NCBI GenBank assembly: GCA_963922455.1
Contig: CAWUIO010000184.1
Coordinates: forward strand, 1 to 8,439
Direction: 5' to 3'
DNA: 8,439 nt
DNA from: CAWUIO01 sp963922455
Lineage (GTDB): Bacteria; Bacteroidota; Bacteroidia; Cytophagales; Microscillaceae
The notes under the pieces are model-generated. The model saw only the letters and a list, made by a program, of their open reading frames with translations, made no database searches and was not told where the DNA came from. The number at the start of each line of letters is the position of its first letter. Within the stretch, counting starts at the first letter, position 1. Shown in pieces: positions 6,754 through 8,439 of the stretch. The translations under genes and the position numbers were made by a program.

Positions 6754-7005
6754 ACAGGTTTACGGATTAAAGCTTGGGTAAATGATATGACTCAGTTTCA
6801 AAAATGGCTCGCAAGAAAAGGAAGTTGTAAAGGGTTAACATGGGCCGCCCAAAAATTAACCTATCACAACTTCAGATTTTAAAAATAGCTGGTTTAGGAT
6901 ATTGGTTCTTTTAGTTTAGCTTACCGTATGAAGTCTTGTGTTTAGATTAGTTACAGTTTTTACGGGGTGAACGGCTTAATAGTTTCGGTAAATGTATATA
7001 TCTTG

Positions 7006-7023
7006 TCAGGCAAATCAGCCTGA
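7006..7023. repeat. Short perfect inverted repeat TCAGGC-N6-GCCTGA
   Basis: TCAGGC (7006-7011) and GCCTGA (7018-7023) are perfect arms around AAATCA. The site is 52 bases beyond the 3' end of repeat copy B and about 250 bases upstream of the kinase start. It could be an operator or small hairpin; there is no adjacent T-run. With 6-bp arms chance is quite possible. Confidence 0.28.
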
Positions 7024-7074
7024 GGTACTCTTTTGGAGATATTATGCACCTAATTATCCGAGTTAATACGCCCT

Positions 7075-7203
7075 GGGGCTTCCCCGCGCAATCCCAATAG
7101 ATTTACGTTTGCAAATAACTGCCGGCGCGGGTCGGGCTCTCGCTACTCGCTGGCCAACGCCCAGCCAGCGGCGAGCTCAAACAGGCCGCTCCATCCCTAA
7201 GCC
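7075..7203 (-). repeat. Dispersed structured intergenic repeat, copy B (129 bp)
   Basis: Read on the minus strand from 7203, this copy starts GGCTTAGGGAT and ends AAGCCCC, exactly as copy A, and has the same length of 129 bases. The pairings are conserved although sequences differ: GGCTT with AAGCC at the ends; CGCTGGC (7170-7164) with GCCAGCG (7154-7148), 7 bp; and CCCGCGC (7131-7125) with GCGCGGG (7089-7083), 7 bp. In the last stem the sixth and seventh pairs are swapped relative to copy A (C-G to G-C and G-C to C-G), a compensatory change. The loop between has no similarity to copy A. It lies 52 bases beyond the stop of the dehydrogenase-family gene, in the same orientation, and so would be in the 3' part of its transcript. 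Confidence 0.85.
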
Positions 7204-7255
7204 AAAAAAAACGGAAATTGCCCAGGCTAACAGAAGCCCGCAAGTGTCAAGACGA

Positions 7256-8281
7256 TTAGCTCACTAAACCGGCTTTGAGCAAGGGATCTGCCGGGTCTTT
7301 ACTAAATAGCTCCACAAAGGTTTGGCTCGCCCGGCTCCATACCTGACTGGCCTCTAGAGGTTCGGCTTTGGGGTAGCCACTTATGTTGGCTATTATGGCC
7401 CCATGGGCTAGATCAATCTGGGCATCGTGCTTACTACCTAGCACATTTCCCCCTTCTGATAATGCCAGATCTAAAATGACTGTTCCCTTTTTTAAGCTCT
7501 GAAGCATGGCTTCGTCAATGAGGACAGGTGCTTTCTGGCCAGACTGCCTAGCACTGCTCAGGATAATATCCGATTGCCGTACGTAGGGACTCAGTATCTT
7601 TTTTTGCTGGTCCAGGGGCATATCTTTGGAGATAAGAATTGGGCTTGCTTTCTTGGCCCTAATTTTTTCTAGTTGCGCCTCCCGCGTGGCCGTGACATAG
7701 ATGCTTGCCTGAGGGGCCAATTCTCGGGCCATTTTTAAAGCAGATTGCCCAAGAGTGCCAAAACCAATCAATAATATAGTGCTGATGGAGACCCGGGACG
7801 AACGTTGCCAAGCATCTTGCATAGCTAAGCGGCCAGTTATGTGGCTCATCCCCGCCAACATATTCATGGGGTGATCTTTGGGCAAGGGGATTTGGTCTAA
7901 ACTATATGCTTGGATACGGGCTTTGCGGTATTCAGTAATATGGGGGCTATTTTTTTCATAAGGATCCAGCGCGCCTAGCATGGACATCTGGGCCGGAAAG
8001 AATTTCCATTCTTCGGCTTCCCTTTCTCTATCAGGTCGTTTAACTCGAATAAGCAAGGCAATGTCATGAAATATTTGGGGGTTTAGCTTAAAGTCTGTAC
8101 GTATTTTCACTCCAAGCTTTTGGTAAGCCTCATCGGGAATTCCCAGAAATTCTCCGGCTCCAGTTTCCATGAAAAGTCTATGGCCAGCTCGGACAATTTT
8201 TTCGGCATCTTCTGGGAGCAGGGCCACCCGTTTTTCCCCGGCTCGGGATTCTTTTACTAGTAAAATATGCATGGTATGCAT
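7256..8281 (-). CDS. Alanine dehydrogenase / NAD(P) transhydrogenase-alpha family protein, divergent
   Basis: The 341-residue protein has the two-domain fold of this family. The N-terminal domain starts VKESRAGEKRVALLPEDA, with Arg18 and Lys81 (in IRVKRP) where alanine dehydrogenase has its pyruvate-binding Arg15 and Lys75. The Rossmann domain has GFGTLG (173-178), SDIILSSA and LDLALSEGGN (Asp271 at the place of a conserved catalytic Asp). GMSHITGRLAMQ (145-156) matches alanine dehydrogenase, whereas the C-terminus resembles transhydrogenase alpha. Two features argue against a normal alanine dehydrogenase: the catalytic His96 position appears to be Gly103, and the Asp that ends strand beta-2 and binds NAD ribose appears to be Arg200. 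No transhydrogenase beta gene or membrane segment is present. The start is 8281 or the in-frame ATG at 8272, both within an ATGCAT-rich sequence; the latter is closer to the conserved region. Family is secure; reaction is not. Confidence 0.85.
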   Translation of the reverse strand: MHTMHILLVKESRAGEKRVALLPEDAEKIVRAGHRLFMETGAGEFLGIPDEAYQKLGVKIRTDFKLNPQIFHDIALLIRVKRPDREREAEEWKFFPAQMSMLGALDPYEKNSPHITEYRKARIQAYSLDQIPLPKDHPMNMLAGMSHITGRLAMQDAWQRSSRVSISTILLIGFGTLGQSALKMARELAPQASIYVTATREAQLEKIRAKKASPILISKDMPLDQQKKILSPYVRQSDIILSSARQSGQKAPVLIDEAMLQSLKKGTVILDLALSEGGNVLGSKHDAQIDLAHGAIIANISGYPKAEPLEASQVWSRASQTFVELFSKDPADPLLKAGLVS

Positions 8282-8439
8282 AAGGCAATCACTTTTAGGG
8301 CATAAGTTAATTTCTGGGAAGTGGAGTATTTACTCAATTTTTTTAGGAAAGTGTGCAACTTCTCCTTATTTTATTTTTCTTTTATTAGAAACTGTTTAAG
8401 TTTATTTTTTGTCGGCGAAAAGGGTCAGTTTGGGGTTCT

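Larger units (their letters stand above)
6754..7255. other. 502-bp intergenic region between the histidine kinase and the dehydrogenase-family gene
   Basis: This gap holds the presumed promoter of the kinase gene, repeat copy B at 7075-7203, a small perfect inverted repeat at 7006-7023, and an eight-A run (eight T on the minus strand) at 7204-7211 bordering the repeat. No exact TAnnTTTG box was found upstream of the kinase. A 31-codon frame at 6787-6882 (+) exists but has no support as a gene. No tRNA or other known RNA was recognised. Confidence 0.7.

Noticed and set aside
6787..6882. 31-codon frame on the plus strand starting at an ATG in the intergenic region
   Set aside because: It has no ribosome-binding or promoter evidence, no recognisable family and ends within AT-rich sequence; frames of this size are expected by chance.
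7212..7245. Possible intrinsic terminator after the dehydrogenase-family gene
   Set aside because: On the minus strand GGCT and AGCC form only a 4-bp stem, and the T8 run comes well after it, so the geometry is wrong for a standard terminator.
8169..8399. 76-codon plus-strand frame overlapping the 5' end of the dehydrogenase-family gene
   Set aside because: Most of it is antisense to well-conserved family sequence and the rest runs into T-rich intergenic DNA; its translation is low-complexity with no known features.

Overview
The window looks like a chromosomal segment from a member of the Bacteroidota, perhaps a Saprospirales- or Cytophagales-like organism. The main reasons are a PorT-type outer-membrane beta-barrel protein, a stand-alone MnmD-type tRNA methyltransferase, starts without clear Shine-Dalgarno sequences, and one good match to the Bacteroidota -7 box (TAnnTTTG) ahead of nhaA. 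The placement is an inference from gene content, not from a marker gene.

Layout. Bases 1-609 (+) hold the C-terminal catalytic part of a prolyl-oligopeptidase (S9) enzyme that begins outside the window. Bases 687-2036 (+) encode an NhaA Na+/H+ antiporter, followed 33 bp later by mnmD (2070-2768, +). An unrecognised exported protein (2770-3333, -) converges on mnmD with one base between the stops. A cytochrome P450 (3546-4754), an outer-membrane beta-barrel protein (4967-5623), a soluble PAS histidine kinase (5737-6753) and an alanine dehydrogenase/transhydrogenase-family protein (7256-8281) all lie on the minus strand, separated by gaps large enough for each to be its own transcription unit. 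A clear intrinsic terminator (4915-4942) follows the beta-barrel gene.

The genes do not form an obvious pathway: ion homeostasis, tRNA wobble-base modification, oxidation, sensing and redox metabolism sit side by side as in ordinary Bacteroidota chromosomes. No phage, IS, CRISPR, tRNA or rRNA was seen.

The most interesting structure is non-coding. Two copies of a 129-bp element occur in opposite orientations at 3409-3537 (+) and 7075-7203 (-), each in the gap next to the 3' end of a gene. They share two nearly identical blocks (31/32 and 23/24 bases). The bases between the blocks have diverged, yet both copies keep a terminal pairing and two hairpins, including paired base swaps in one stem. 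This is the signature of a dispersed element selected for its folded form, either a structured RNA or a mobile palindromic repeat.
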